Below are positions 9,358-17,667 of a DNA stretch of 64,000 nt, piece by piece. A program made the position numbers and the translations under genes. The notes below the pieces were generated by a model. That model did not search any database and was not told where the DNA came from. It was given only the letters and a program-made list of their open reading frames with translations. The DNA comes from Aquincola tertiaricarbonis. GTDB lineage: Bacteria; Pseudomonadota; Gammaproteobacteria; Burkholderiales; Burkholderiaceae_C. The stretch is taken from NCBI RefSeq assembly GCF_000969605.1, contig NZ_JZUE01000026.1, positions 1 to 64,000 of the forward strand, read 5' to 3'. The first letter of the stretch is position 1; each line of letters opens with the position of its first letter.

Positions 9358-11790
9358 TCAGGTTCCCAGGGTCTCGAACTGGCGCAGGTCCACGCCGGCC
9401 TTCTCGAACTCGAACCACGGGTCGGGTTCGCCGTCCAGCGAGAAGGCCAGCCGGTCGTACAGCGCCTTGCGCTGGGCGGCATCGTCCAGCACCTTGGCCT
9501 TGACGTAGTCCAGCCCCACGCGGTTCACGTAGTGCACCGTGCGTTCCAGGTACCAGCCTTCCTCGCGGTACAGCTGCAGGAAGGCGCCCGCGTACTCCAC
9601 CACCTCGGCCGCCGTCTTGAGCTTGCAGAAGAAGTGCGCCACCTCGGTCTTGATGCCGCCGTTGCCGGCGACGTAGATCTCCCAGCCCGAATCGACGCCG
9701 ATGATGCCCACGTCCTTGATGCCGCTCTCGGCGCAGTTGCGCGGGCAGCCGCTGACGGCCAGCTTGACCTTGTGCGGCGCATACATGCGCCACAGCACCC
9801 GCTCCAGCTCGATGCCCAGCGAAGTGGAATCCTGCGTGCCGAAGCGGCACCACTCGCTGCCCACGCAGGTCTTCACCGTGCGCAGCGTCTTGCCGTAGGC
9901 ATGGCCGCTGGGCATGCCCAGGTCGTGCCACACCTTGGGCAGGTCTTCCTTCTTCACGCCCAGCAGGTCGATGCGCTGGCCGCCGGTCACCTTCACCGTC
10001 GGGATCTGGTACTTGTCCACCACGTCGGCGATGCGGCGCAGCTCCGAGCTGTTGGTGGTGCCGCCCCACATGCGCGGCACCACGCTGTAGGTGCCGTCCT
10101 TCTGGATGTTGGCGTGGCTGCGCTCGTTGATGAAGTGGCTCTGCGGATCGTCGCGCGCCTCCTTCGGCCAGGTGCTGATGAGGTAGTAGTTGACTGCCGG
10201 CCGGCAGCTGGCGCAGCCATTGGGCGTGCGCCAGCCCAGGGCCTGGTACGTGTCGGGGATGGTCAGCAGGTGCTGGGCGCGGATGGCCTCGCGCACGTCC
10301 TGGTGGCTGGCGTCGGTGCAGGCGCACATCGCCTTCTTGGTGGGCGGCTTGGAGTAGTCGCCGCCGGCGGTGAACATCAGCAGCTGCTCTACCAGCCCGG
10401 TGCATGAGCCACACGACGCACTGGCCTTGGTGTGCTTGCGCACCTCTTCCAGCGTGAACAGGCCCTTGTCCTTGATGGCCTTGCAGATGGTGCCCTTGTT
10501 CACGCCGTTGCAGCCGCAGACCTCGGCCTCGTCGGGCATGGTGGCGGCCTTGCTGTGGCCCTCGTGGCCGGTGTCGCCGATGTTGCTCTCGCCGAACATC
10601 AGCTTGTCGCGGATGTCGTGGATCTTGCGGCCCTCGCGCAGCAGCTTGAAGTAGTAGCTGCCGTCCACCGTGTCGCCGTACAGGCAGGCGCCCACCAGCT
10701 TGTCGTCCTGGATCACCAGCTTCTTGTACACGCCGCCGAAGGGATCGCTCATCACGATCTCCTCGGTGTCGGCGCCGCCCATGAAGTTGCCGGCCGAGAA
10801 GAGGTCGATGCCGGTGACCTTGAGCTTGGTGCTGGTCTGGCTGCCCAGGTAGCGGCCGATGCCGAACTGCGCCAGGTGCGTGGCGCACACCTTGCCCTGC
10901 TCGAACAGCGGTGCCACCAGGCCATAGGCGATGCCGCGGTGGGCCGCGCATTCGCCCACCGAGTACACCCGCGGGTCGGTCACCGTCTGCAGGGTGTCGC
11001 TCACCACGATGCCGCGCTGGCAGTGGATGCCGATCTTCTCGGCCAGCGCGGTGTTGGGGCGGATGCCGGCCGACATCACCACCAGGTCGGCCGGGATCTC
11101 GCTGCCGTCCTGGAATCGCACGGCCTTCACGCGGCCGTCGTCGCCGCCGGACAGCGACTGCGTCTGCGCACCCAGCTTGAACTGCAGGCCGCGCGCTTCC
11201 AGCGCCTTCTGCAGCAGCTGCGCCGCCGATTCGTCGAGCTGGCGTTCCATCAGCCACCGGCCGATGTGCACCACCGTGACCTGCATGCCGCGCAGCATCA
11301 GGCCGTTGGCGGCCTCCAGTCCCAGCAGGCCGCCGCCGATCACCACCGCATGCCGGTACTTAGTGGCCGCGTCGATCATCGCCTCGGTGTCCGCGATGTC
11401 GCGGTAGGCGATGACGCCCTGCAGGTCCTTGCCGGGAATCGGCGGCACGAAGGGCGTGGAGCCGGTGGCCAGCAGCAGCCGGTCGTACTCGGCCTCGGTG
11501 CCGTCCTCGGCGCGCACGATGCGCCTGCGGCGGTCCACGTCCACCACCTTCCGGCCCAGGTGCAGCGTGATGCCGTGCTCGGCGTACCAGCTCAGCGGGT
11601 TGAGGATGATGTCGGGGATGGTCTGCTCGCCGGCCAGCACCGGCGACAGCAGGATGCGGTTGTAGTTGGGATGCGGCTCGGCGCCGAACACGGTGATGTC
11701 GTAGAGGTCGGGCGCGATCTTCAGCAGCTCTTCCAGCGTGCGCACGCCGGCCATGCCGTTGCCCACCATCACCAGTTTCATCTTCTTCAT
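9358..11790 (-). CDS. nirB: NADH-dependent nitrite reductase large subunit NirB
   Basis: An 810-residue siroheme flavoprotein that reduces nitrite to ammonium in the cytoplasm. An N-terminal FAD/NADH reductase part (about 1-410) with GNGMAG and GGGLLGLEAANGL nucleotide-binding loops leads to two BFD-like 2Fe-2S segments. These have cysteines at 425, 427, 460 and 463 and at 489, 491, 526 and 529. The C-terminal sulfite/nitrite reductase halves hold the siroheme-4Fe-4S ligands C642 and C648 (CVGSEWC) and C682 and C686 (CPRNC). Length is usual. It is first in the operon; a sigma-54 element ends 25 bases upstream of the ATG and AAGGAAG serves as ribosome binding site. Confidence 0.97.
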   Translation of the reverse strand: MKKMKLVMVGNGMAGVRTLEELLKIAPDLYDITVFGAEPHPNYNRILLSPVLAGEQTIPDIILNPLSWYAEHGITLHLGRKVVDVDRRRRIVRAEDGTEAEYDRLLLATGSTPFVPPIPGKDLQGVIAYRDIADTEAMIDAATKYRHAVVIGGGLLGLEAANGLMLRGMQVTVVHIGRWLMERQLDESAAQLLQKALEARGLQFKLGAQTQSLSGGDDGRVKAVRFQDGSEIPADLVVMSAGIRPNTALAEKIGIHCQRGIVVSDTLQTVTDPRVYSVGECAAHRGIAYGLVAPLFEQGKVCATHLAQFGIGRYLGSQTSTKLKVTGIDLFSAGNFMGGADTEEIVMSDPFGGVYKKLVIQDDKLVGACLYGDTVDGSYYFKLLREGRKIHDIRDKLMFGESNIGDTGHEGHSKAATMPDEAEVCGCNGVNKGTICKAIKDKGLFTLEEVRKHTKASASCGSCTGLVEQLLMFTAGGDYSKPPTKKAMCACTDASHQDVREAIRAQHLLTIPDTYQALGWRTPNGCASCRPAVNYYLISTWPKEARDDPQSHFINERSHANIQKDGTYSVVPRMWGGTTNSSELRRIADVVDKYQIPTVKVTGGQRIDLLGVKKEDLPKVWHDLGMPSGHAYGKTLRTVKTCVGSEWCRFGTQDSTSLGIELERVLWRMYAPHKVKLAVSGCPRNCAESGIKDVGIIGVDSGWEIYVAGNGGIKTEVAHFFCKLKTAAEVVEYAGAFLQLYREEGWYLERTVHYVNRVGLDYVKAKVLDDAAQRKALYDRLAFSLDGEPDPWFEFEKAGVDLRQFETLGT

Positions 11791-11814
11791 GAGCGTGCTT
11801 CCTTCGGATTCAAA

Positions 11815-11830
11815 AGCAAGGGAGGTGCCA
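11815..11830 (-). promoter_or_regulatory. Sigma-54 (-24/-12) promoter of nirB-nirD-nasA
   Basis: On the minus strand the sequence reads TGGCACCTCCCTTGCT, matching the sigma-54 consensus TGGCAC-N5-TTGCW at every specified base. Counting from the -12 C (11816), transcription should begin near 11804. That leaves a 14-base leader that starts with the ribosome binding site AAGGAAG. Activator sites such as NtrC boxes would have to lie within the divergent phosphatase-kinase gene and were not identified. Confidence 0.85.
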
Positions 11831-11852
11831 TCCGCGGCCGTGACAATCCGGC

Positions 11853-13580
11853 ATGAGCTTCGACGTCGACATCGGCCTGGCCAGCCAGACCGGGCCCCGC
11901 CGCATCAACGAGGACTTCGCCGGCGTGCGCCGGGGCGATCCGCTCGGCCTTATCGCGGTGATGGCCGATGGCGTGTCCACCGGCGGTGGGGGCCAGGAGG
12001 CCGCGCAGACGGTGGTGCGCGGCCTGCTGGCCGACTACTTCGATGCGCCCGACACCTGGGAGACCACGGTGGTGCTGGACCGCCTGATCCAGGCCCACAG
12101 CCAATGGCTGGCCGACCACAACCGCCGGCGGCAGAACCTGAGCGAACAGGCCGGCGAGCCGCGCACCGCGCTCACCACCGTCACCGCGCTGGTGGTGCAC
12201 GGCCACGGCTTCACCATCGCGCATGCCGGCGACAGCCGCGCCGCGCAGCTGGTGGACGGTGAGCTGGTGCAGCTCACCACCGACCATGTGTTCGGCAACG
12301 TGCACCAGCGCAACCGGCTCACCCGTGCGCTGGGCCTGGACGACATGGTGCGCCTGGACTTCGTGCAGGGCGAGGTGCGCGTGGGCGACTGCTTCGTGCT
12401 CACCACCGACGGCATGCACGGCCTGCTGCCGGCCAGGCGCATGGCACACCTGATGCGCGAGGCGCCGGATGCCCAGGCGGCGGCCGACACGCTGGTGCGT
12501 GCCGCGCTGGAAGCCGGCGGCACCGACAACGCCAGCGCCATCGTGCTGCGCATCCGCGGCCTGGACACCGGCCGACTGGAGGATGCGCTGCTGCGTGGCC
12601 GCCGCCTCGACCCACCGCCGCCGCTGAAGGTGGGCGACGTGCTGGACGGCCTGACCATCACCGCGCGCGTGGCCGACACCGGCGTGCACCGCCTGTACCA
12701 GGCCCGCACCGCCGACCGCCGGCTGGTGGCGGTGAAGACGCTGCACGAGTCGCGCGCCAGCGATCCGGAGGAACGGGCCATGCTGGCGCACGAGGCCTGG
12801 CTGGGCCTGCGCGTGGGCGAGAGCGGCGCGCCCGGCTTCGTGCAGGTGCACGAGGTGGCCGCGCCCAGCGCGCTGTACACGGTGTTCGACTGGCATGGCG
12901 GCCACACGCTCGAACAATTGCTTGCACAACGCACCCGTTTCGGGGTGGCCGATGTGGTGCAGGCCGGCATCGCCATCGGGCGTGCGCTGGGCCGGCTGCA
13001 CCGGCTGGGCGTGGTGCACCGCGACGTGAAGCCCGGCAACCTGCACCGTGGCGACGACGGCCATTGGCGGCTGCTGGACCTGGGCGTGGCCATCTCGGGT
13101 CGCGAGCCCGCGGTGCAGCGCCAGCTGCATGCCGGTACGCCCAGCTACATGAACCCCGAGCAGTGGGACGGCGCCGCGGCCGATGCCGGCAGCGACCTGT
13201 TCGCCCTGGGCGTCACGCTGTACCAGTGGCTGGGCGGCCGGCTGCCCTACGGCGAGATCGAACCCTGGCAGGCCGGCCGCTACCGGCGCGACCCGCGTGC
13301 GCTGTCGCGCCTGCGGCCCGAGGTGCCGATGTGGCTGGACCACCTGGTGCTCAAGGCCGTGGCGCGCGATCCGCGCCAGCGCTTCGAGACCGCCGAGGAA
13401 CTGGTGCTGGCGCTGGAGCGCGGCGCCGCCCGCAGCGCCGGCGGCGGCAGCCATCTCGGCGCGCCGCCGGCCACGCCGCTGGCCCTGCGCGACCCCGCGG
13501 CGCTGTGGATGGCGGCCTTCTGGATCTCGGCCCTGTTCAACATCGCGCTGGTGGCCTGGCTGCTGTTCCTGCCACGCTGA
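11853..13580 (+). CDS. PP2C phosphatase-Ser/Thr kinase fusion with C-terminal membrane anchor
   Basis: A 575-residue protein. Residues 1 to about 240 form a PP2C phosphatase with its metal-binding aspartates in ADGVSTGG (D39), TTDGMHG (D186) and GTDNAS (D225). Residues from about 260 to 525 form a Hanks-type kinase with VAVKTL (K295), the catalytic loop HRDVKPGN (D391), DLG in place of DFG (D409) and GTPSYMNPEQW. A hydrophobic stretch near 550-572 would anchor it in the inner membrane with both domains in the cytoplasm. It is divergent from nirB by 62 bases and convergent with the nitrate transporter, so its substrates may belong to nitrate assimilation; that is inference from position. Confidence 0.9.
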   Translation: MSFDVDIGLASQTGPRRINEDFAGVRRGDPLGLIAVMADGVSTGGGGQEAAQTVVRGLLADYFDAPDTWETTVVLDRLIQAHSQWLADHNRRRQNLSEQAGEPRTALTTVTALVVHGHGFTIAHAGDSRAAQLVDGELVQLTTDHVFGNVHQRNRLTRALGLDDMVRLDFVQGEVRVGDCFVLTTDGMHGLLPARRMAHLMREAPDAQAAADTLVRAALEAGGTDNASAIVLRIRGLDTGRLEDALLRGRRLDPPPPLKVGDVLDGLTITARVADTGVHRLYQARTADRRLVAVKTLHESRASDPEERAMLAHEAWLGLRVGESGAPGFVQVHEVAAPSALYTVFDWHGGHTLEQLLAQRTRFGVADVVQAGIAIGRALGRLHRLGVVHRDVKPGNLHRGDDGHWRLLDLGVAISGREPAVQRQLHAGTPSYMNPEQWDGAAADAGSDLFALGVTLYQWLGGRLPYGEIEPWQAGRYRRDPRALSRLRPEVPMWLDHLVLKAVARDPRQRFETAEELVLALERGAARSAGGGSHLGAPPATPLALRDPAALWMAAFWISALFNIALVAWLLFLPR

Positions 13581-13591
13581 GGCGCCGTGCT

Positions 13592-14872
13592 TCATGCCGG
13601 GGCCTTCTTCGAGCGGCCGGCTGGCGTGCCGGCCTGGCGGCCGCCGGCGGTGGCCGGCGTGGGCACGATGCGGGCCCGGCCGCCGCGCTCGGCCCAGGTG
13701 CGGGTCCAGCGGATCTGCACGATGCGCAGCATCGCCAGCATCCCCAGCGCCAGCACGGTGAAGGCCACGAAGCCCCACAGGTAGCTGCCGCTGTACTGCT
13801 TGGACAGTCCCATCGCGTTGGGCAGGAAGCCGCCGCCCAAGGCGCCCACCTCGCCGATCATCGAGCCGGCCACCGCGGTGGTGAGCGGCCAGCGCAGCGG
13901 CACCAGTTGGAACAGCGCGCCATTGCCCGCGCCCAGGGCCGCGAAGCACAGCATGAACAGCAGCGTGGTCACCGGCAGCGAAGCACCGGCGAAGCCGCAG
14001 GCCAGCAAGGTGATGGCCACCAGCACCAGCACGCCCGACAGCGTGGTGATGCCGCCCAGCCGGTCCGACAGCGCGCCGCCGATCACCCGCACGCCCGAGC
14101 CCATCAGCGTGGCCAGCATGGTCAGCTGGCCGGCCTGCACCTTGGTGACGCCGAACTGGTCGTGGAAGTAGGTGGGCAGGAAGCTGGCCAGGCCGATGAA
14201 GCCGCCGAATGTCACGACGTAGATCAGGCTGAAGGCCCAGCCGTCCTTCTCGAACAGGCAGGCGGTGTGCTCGCGCAGCGTCTGGTGCTCGCGGTCGGGC
14301 GGCTCCTTGGCGGCCAGCCACATCACCGCCAGCGGCAGCAGCATGGTCAGCGCGGCCAGGCCGTACACCGCCTGCCAGCCGAACTTCATCGCCAGCGGCG
14401 GCGCGAACAGCACCGCCAGCACGGTGCCGCTGTTGCCGGCACCGGCGATGCCCATGGCCAGCCCCTTGTACTGCGGCGGGAACCAGCCGCTGCCCAGGCT
14501 CAGCGCCACGCCGAAGCTGGCGCCGGCGATGCCCAGCAGCACGCCCATGGCGAGCACGCCGTCGTAGCTGTCGACGAAGTAATAGCCGAAGCCCAGGGCC
14601 AGGATGATGAGCGCCATCTCCACCATCGCCGCGTTCTTGCGGCCGATGTACTGCGACAGCACGCCCAGCGGAAAGCGCATCAGTGCGCCGGCCAGGATGG
14701 GCACCGAGACCATGAAGCCCTTCTGCGCGGCGTCCAGGCCGTAGGTCTCGCTGATGAAGGGACCCATGGCGCCGTTGAGCACCCAGACGGCGAAGCAGAA
14801 ATCGAAGTAGAGGAAGGAAGCCGCCAGCGTGGGCCAGTGGCCCGCGCGCAGGAAGGTCTTGAAGCCGGCCAT
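13592..14872 (-). CDS. Nitrate/nitrite MFS transporter (NarK/NasA type)
   Basis: A 426-residue membrane protein of the major facilitator superfamily, nitrate-nitrite porter branch, with about twelve hydrophobic segments. The family signature region GIAGAGNSGTVLAVLFAPPL is present and contains the glycine-rich nitrate motif. The ATG at 14872 is chosen because MAGFKTFLRAGHWPT is the usual N-terminus; an upstream TTG at 14995 would add an arginine-rich tail. The ATG has no ribosome binding site of its own. A short frame with a strong site ends five bases before it, so translation may be coupled. The C-terminal tail is basic and proline/threonine-rich. It should import nitrate for NasA. Confidence 0.92.
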   Translation of the reverse strand: MAGFKTFLRAGHWPTLAASFLYFDFCFAVWVLNGAMGPFISETYGLDAAQKGFMVSVPILAGALMRFPLGVLSQYIGRKNAAMVEMALIILALGFGYYFVDSYDGVLAMGVLLGIAGASFGVALSLGSGWFPPQYKGLAMGIAGAGNSGTVLAVLFAPPLAMKFGWQAVYGLAALTMLLPLAVMWLAAKEPPDREHQTLREHTACLFEKDGWAFSLIYVVTFGGFIGLASFLPTYFHDQFGVTKVQAGQLTMLATLMGSGVRVIGGALSDRLGGITTLSGVLVLVAITLLACGFAGASLPVTTLLFMLCFAALGAGNGALFQLVPLRWPLTTAVAGSMIGEVGALGGGFLPNAMGLSKQYSGSYLWGFVAFTVLALGMLAMLRIVQIRWTRTWAERGGRARIVPTPATAGGRQAGTPAGRSKKAPA

Positions 14873-14877
14873 GGCGT

Positions 14878-14982
14878 TCAGTACCCGGACCCGGCGGCGC
14901 GATGCGGCCGGTCGGCGAAGGAAGTGGGGATGCGGGCGGACCGCGCGGGCAGGGCCCGGTTCAGTGGCAGCGACAGACGCAC
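14878..14982 (-). CDS. Candidate 34-codon leader frame ahead of the nitrate transporter
   Basis: A GTG at 14982 is preceded by GGAGGAG (14987-14993) with a four-base spacer, the best ribosome binding site in the region. It opens a 34-codon frame with an arginine-, serine- and proline-rich product. The stop TGA at 14878-14880 lies five bases before the transporter ATG, which lacks its own site, so translational coupling is plausible. The site fits no start codon in the transporter frame. The peptide resembles no family I know, and there is no run of regulatory codons. It may be a coupling device only. Confidence 0.4.
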   Translation of the reverse strand: MRLSLPLNRALPARSARIPTSFADRPHRAAGSGY

Positions 14983-15122
14983 GATGCTCCTCCAAGAGCG
15001 ACGACGAACGGCAGGCCTGGGGCTTGCCGGGGGAGGGTCATGGCTGCGCACGCCGGTGTGCACGGCAATCGTGCACGGAGTGCACGATCGGGGCGCATCT
15101 GCGCGCCTTGGGCAGCGTTGTT
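14983..15122 (-). promoter_or_regulatory. 5' leader of the nitrate transporter mRNA with nested hairpins
   Basis: This stretch lies between the predicted start site (about 15112) and the leader frame. It holds a GGCGC/GCGCC hairpin (15092-15107), a perfect inverted repeat with nine-base arms (15068-15088, ATCGTGCAC and its complement around GGA) and a third hairpin at 15046-15063. The third has stem GTGCAC/GTGCGC and hexaloop ACCGGC, whose A1 and G4 match the ANTAR loop rule. GTGCAC occurs three times (15058, 15071, 15080). A further CGGCA/TGCCG hairpin follows near 15011-15031 but lacks a clear U run, so a terminator is not established. Confidence 0.45.
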
Positions 15123-15138
15123 TGCAGCATTCGTGCCA
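15123..15138 (-). promoter_or_regulatory. Sigma-54 (-24/-12) promoter of the nitrate transporter
   Basis: The minus strand reads TGGCACGAATGCTGCA, one mismatch from TGGCACG-N4-TTGCA (C for the first T of the -12 box). The GG and GC dinucleotides that matter most are both present at the proper spacing. The -12 C at 15124 predicts transcription from about 15112, giving a leader of about 240 bases before the transporter ATG. An inverted repeat lies 18 bases upstream. Confidence 0.7.
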
Positions 15139-15155
15139 GTGCGCCGCACTGACAA

Positions 15156-15173
15156 TGAACCGGCATCGGTTCA
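15156..15173. repeat. Inverted repeat TGAACCG-N4-CGGTTCA, possible operator
   Basis: Two perfectly complementary seven-base arms are separated by GCAT. The element lies in the intergenic region between the sigma-54 promoter of the nitrate transporter and the divergent GGDEF-like gene, so it could bind a regulator of either. It does not match the NtrC consensus built on GCAC and GTGC half-sites. The remaining stretch 15174-15286 shows no other clear element and no convincing sigma-70 promoter. Confidence 0.4.
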
Positions 15174-15286
15174 AGCTAGGGAGAATACGCAGCGCCGTGG
15201 CCGGCCCGCTTGCCTCGACTGCAACGGCCCCTCACCATAGAACGTCCGCTTGCCCGTCGTTTACACGCGGCTTGCAAAATGTCTCG

Positions 15287-16333
15287 ATGGATTTATCCAG
15301 TCACCGCTCCAACAACCAAGCATTCACGGTGTTGCCCACTCTCACCTCCGCCGATTCCGCGCTGGAAGCCGCCTTCGCCCTGCTGTTGCCGGCGCTGGCC
15401 GAGCGGCAGGGCGTCCTGCTGGCCGTCAAGGACGCCGCCAGCGGCAGTTACCTGTGGGTGAACGAGGCCATGGCCCGTTGGCTGCACCTGGAGCCCGCCG
15501 AGGTGCCGGGCCGCACCGACGCCGAGCTGCTGGACCCCACGCTGGTGACCACCCTGCGTGCCGCCGAGCACACCGCCATGTCGCAAGGCCAGCCGCTGAC
15601 CAGCGAGCACCGCTTCGAGCGCGATGGCGACAAGCACGACTACCGGGTGCTGCGCCTGCTGACGCCGCCCGACGCCGAGGGCCGCCGCCTGCTGTGCAGC
15701 GCCTGGACCGACCAGGCGGCGCAGAAGGCCAAGGACGCCCAGCTGCGCGCCGCGCTGGAGCAACTGGAACAGCTGCAGCGCAGCATCGAGACGCTGCGCC
15801 GCGAGCTGCAGGACCATTCGCTGCGCGACACCCGCACCGGCCTCTACACCCGCGCCCACTTCGACGACCAGCTTCGCCGCGAGGTGGACCTGTCCTCGCG
15901 GGAGCACCGCGAGTTCGCCCTGGTGGCCATCGCGGTCGATCCGCCCACGCCGCGCGTGGCCGAGCTGGGCCAGCCCGCCCACACCCGCATCGTCGAGACG
16001 CTGGGCCGGCTGCTGCGCGGCAACACCCGCGCGATGGATGCGTCCTGCCGGGTGGACGACAGCCGCTTCGCGGTGCTGCTGTCGGGCGTGGGCCTGGCCA
16101 CCGCGCATGCGCGGGTGGAAAGCCTGCGCCGCGAATGCGCCACGCAGATCGTGGTGCTGGATGGCGAGGAGCTGCGCTTCTCGGTCTCGATGGGCGTGGC
16201 CAGCTATCCGCACACCGCGCACAGCCAGGAGGAGCTGCGCGAGGCCTGCGATTCGGCCCTGGCCGAGGCCCAGCGCCGCGGCGGCAACGTGGTCACGCTG
16301 GCCGGCATCCGCTTCGAGCGGTCCGACGACTGA
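15287..16333 (+). CDS. PAS-GGDEF family protein with degenerate active site
   Basis: A 348-residue protein. Residues about 25-135 look like a PAS domain (ends in LLCSAWTDQ), residues 138-168 are a glutamine/leucine-rich coiled coil, and about 172-340 form a GGDEF fold beginning with DTRTGLYTRAHFDDQL. The catalytic signature is lost: the slot that should read GGDEF is VDDSR at residues 256-260. Diguanylate cyclase activity is therefore unlikely, and a sensory or scaffold role is more probable. The ATG at 15287 is used; the frame stays open upstream but without a good start. The stop is convergent with the TauE-like gene, seven bases apart. Confidence 0.85.
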   Translation: MDLSSHRSNNQAFTVLPTLTSADSALEAAFALLLPALAERQGVLLAVKDAASGSYLWVNEAMARWLHLEPAEVPGRTDAELLDPTLVTTLRAAEHTAMSQGQPLTSEHRFERDGDKHDYRVLRLLTPPDAEGRRLLCSAWTDQAAQKAKDAQLRAALEQLEQLQRSIETLRRELQDHSLRDTRTGLYTRAHFDDQLRREVDLSSREHREFALVAIAVDPPTPRVAELGQPAHTRIVETLGRLLRGNTRAMDASCRVDDSRFAVLLSGVGLATAHARVESLRRECATQIVVLDGEELRFSVSMGVASYPHTAHSQEELREACDSALAEAQRRGGNVVTLAGIRFERSDD

Positions 16334-16339
16334 AGCCGG

Positions 16340-17152
16340 TCAGCGGGCCGTGATGCCGCGCCACAGCATGTAGCCGGCCAGCAGGTACAGCACCAGCGCG
16401 AACACCCGCTTGAGCTTGCGCACGTCCAGCGCATGCGCCACGCGCGCGCCCACCGGCGCCATCACCACGCTCACCGCGGCCACCACGGCCAGTGCGGGCA
16501 GGTACAGGTAGCCGAAGGCGCCGGGCAGGGCGGGTGGCAGGTTCCAGCCGCCCACCACATAGCCCACGGTGTTGGCCAGCGCAATGGGAAAACCCAGCGC
16601 CGCGCTGGTGGCCACCGCGTTGTGCATGGCCACGTTGCACCAGGTCATGAAGGGCACCGACACGAAGCCGCCGCCCGCGCCCACCAGCCCCGACAGGAAG
16701 CCGATGACGCCGCCGGCCGCGGTGGTGCCCGCGGCACCCGGCAGCTGGCGCGTGGGCTGGGGCTTGCGGTCCAGCAGCATCTGCGTGGCCGAGAAGCCGA
16801 CGAAGCCCGCGAAGAACAGGGCCAGCGCCGCGCCCTTGAGCACCGCGAACACGCCGGCCCCGGCCAGCAGGCCGCCCAGCACGATGCCGGGCGCCAGCCG
16901 GCGCACGATGTCCCAGCGCACCGCACCGCGCCGGTGGTGCGCACGCACGCTGGACAGCGAGGTGAAAAGGATGGTGGCCATCGAGGTGGCGATGGCCATC
17001 TTCACTGCCACGCCAGGCGGCACGCCGCGCGCAGCCAGCAGGTGGGTGAGGAAGGGCACGATCATCATGCCGCCGCCCACGCCCAGCAGCCCGGCCATGA
17101 AGCCGGTGGCCGTGCCCACCAGCAGCAGGGAGACGATGAAGGCGGCGTCCAT
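16340..17152 (-). CDS. TauE/SafE-family membrane permease
   Basis: A 270-residue polytopic inner-membrane protein with about seven to eight hydrophobic segments. The glycine-rich motif GLLGVGGGMMIVPFL lies in the first repeat and GLVGAGGGFVSVPFM in the second, which is the hallmark of the TauE/SafE sulfite-exporter fold. Substrates in this family are small organic or inorganic sulfur anions; nothing here fixes the substrate. It lies 13 bases downstream of the EVE-domain gene on the same strand and is probably co-transcribed with it. Confidence 0.9.
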   Translation of the reverse strand: MDAAFIVSLLLVGTATGFMAGLLGVGGGMMIVPFLTHLLAARGVPPGVAVKMAIATSMATILFTSLSSVRAHHRRGAVRWDIVRRLAPGIVLGGLLAGAGVFAVLKGAALALFFAGFVGFSATQMLLDRKPQPTRQLPGAAGTTAAGGVIGFLSGLVGAGGGFVSVPFMTWCNVAMHNAVATSAALGFPIALANTVGYVVGGWNLPPALPGAFGYLYLPALAVVAAVSVVMAPVGARVAHALDVRKLKRVFALVLYLLAGYMLWRGITAR

Positions 17153-17165
17153 CCGGCGGGCGCCC

Positions 17166-17624
<459 letters not shown>

Positions 17625-17667
17625 GTGGGGGAGGTGCGCGCAGGGCGCGCCAGGCAAGAAGGGTGGG

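Noticed and set aside
6142-10407. A plus-strand open frame of more than 1400 codons
   Set aside because: It lies antisense to ybiB, nasA, nirD and nirB, is histidine/glutamine/leucine-rich and shows no motif; it is a by-product of the GC-rich third-position bias of the real genes.
15011-15031. Intrinsic terminator in the nitrate transporter leader
   Set aside because: The CGGCA/TGCCG hairpin is followed by TTCGTCGTCGC, without a U run, so it does not meet the terminator pattern.
13064-15286. Plus-strand frame continuous with the GGDEF-like protein
   Set aside because: It is out of frame within the kinase gene and antisense to the nitrate transporter, with no family signal until residue 1 of the GGDEF-like protein at 15287.
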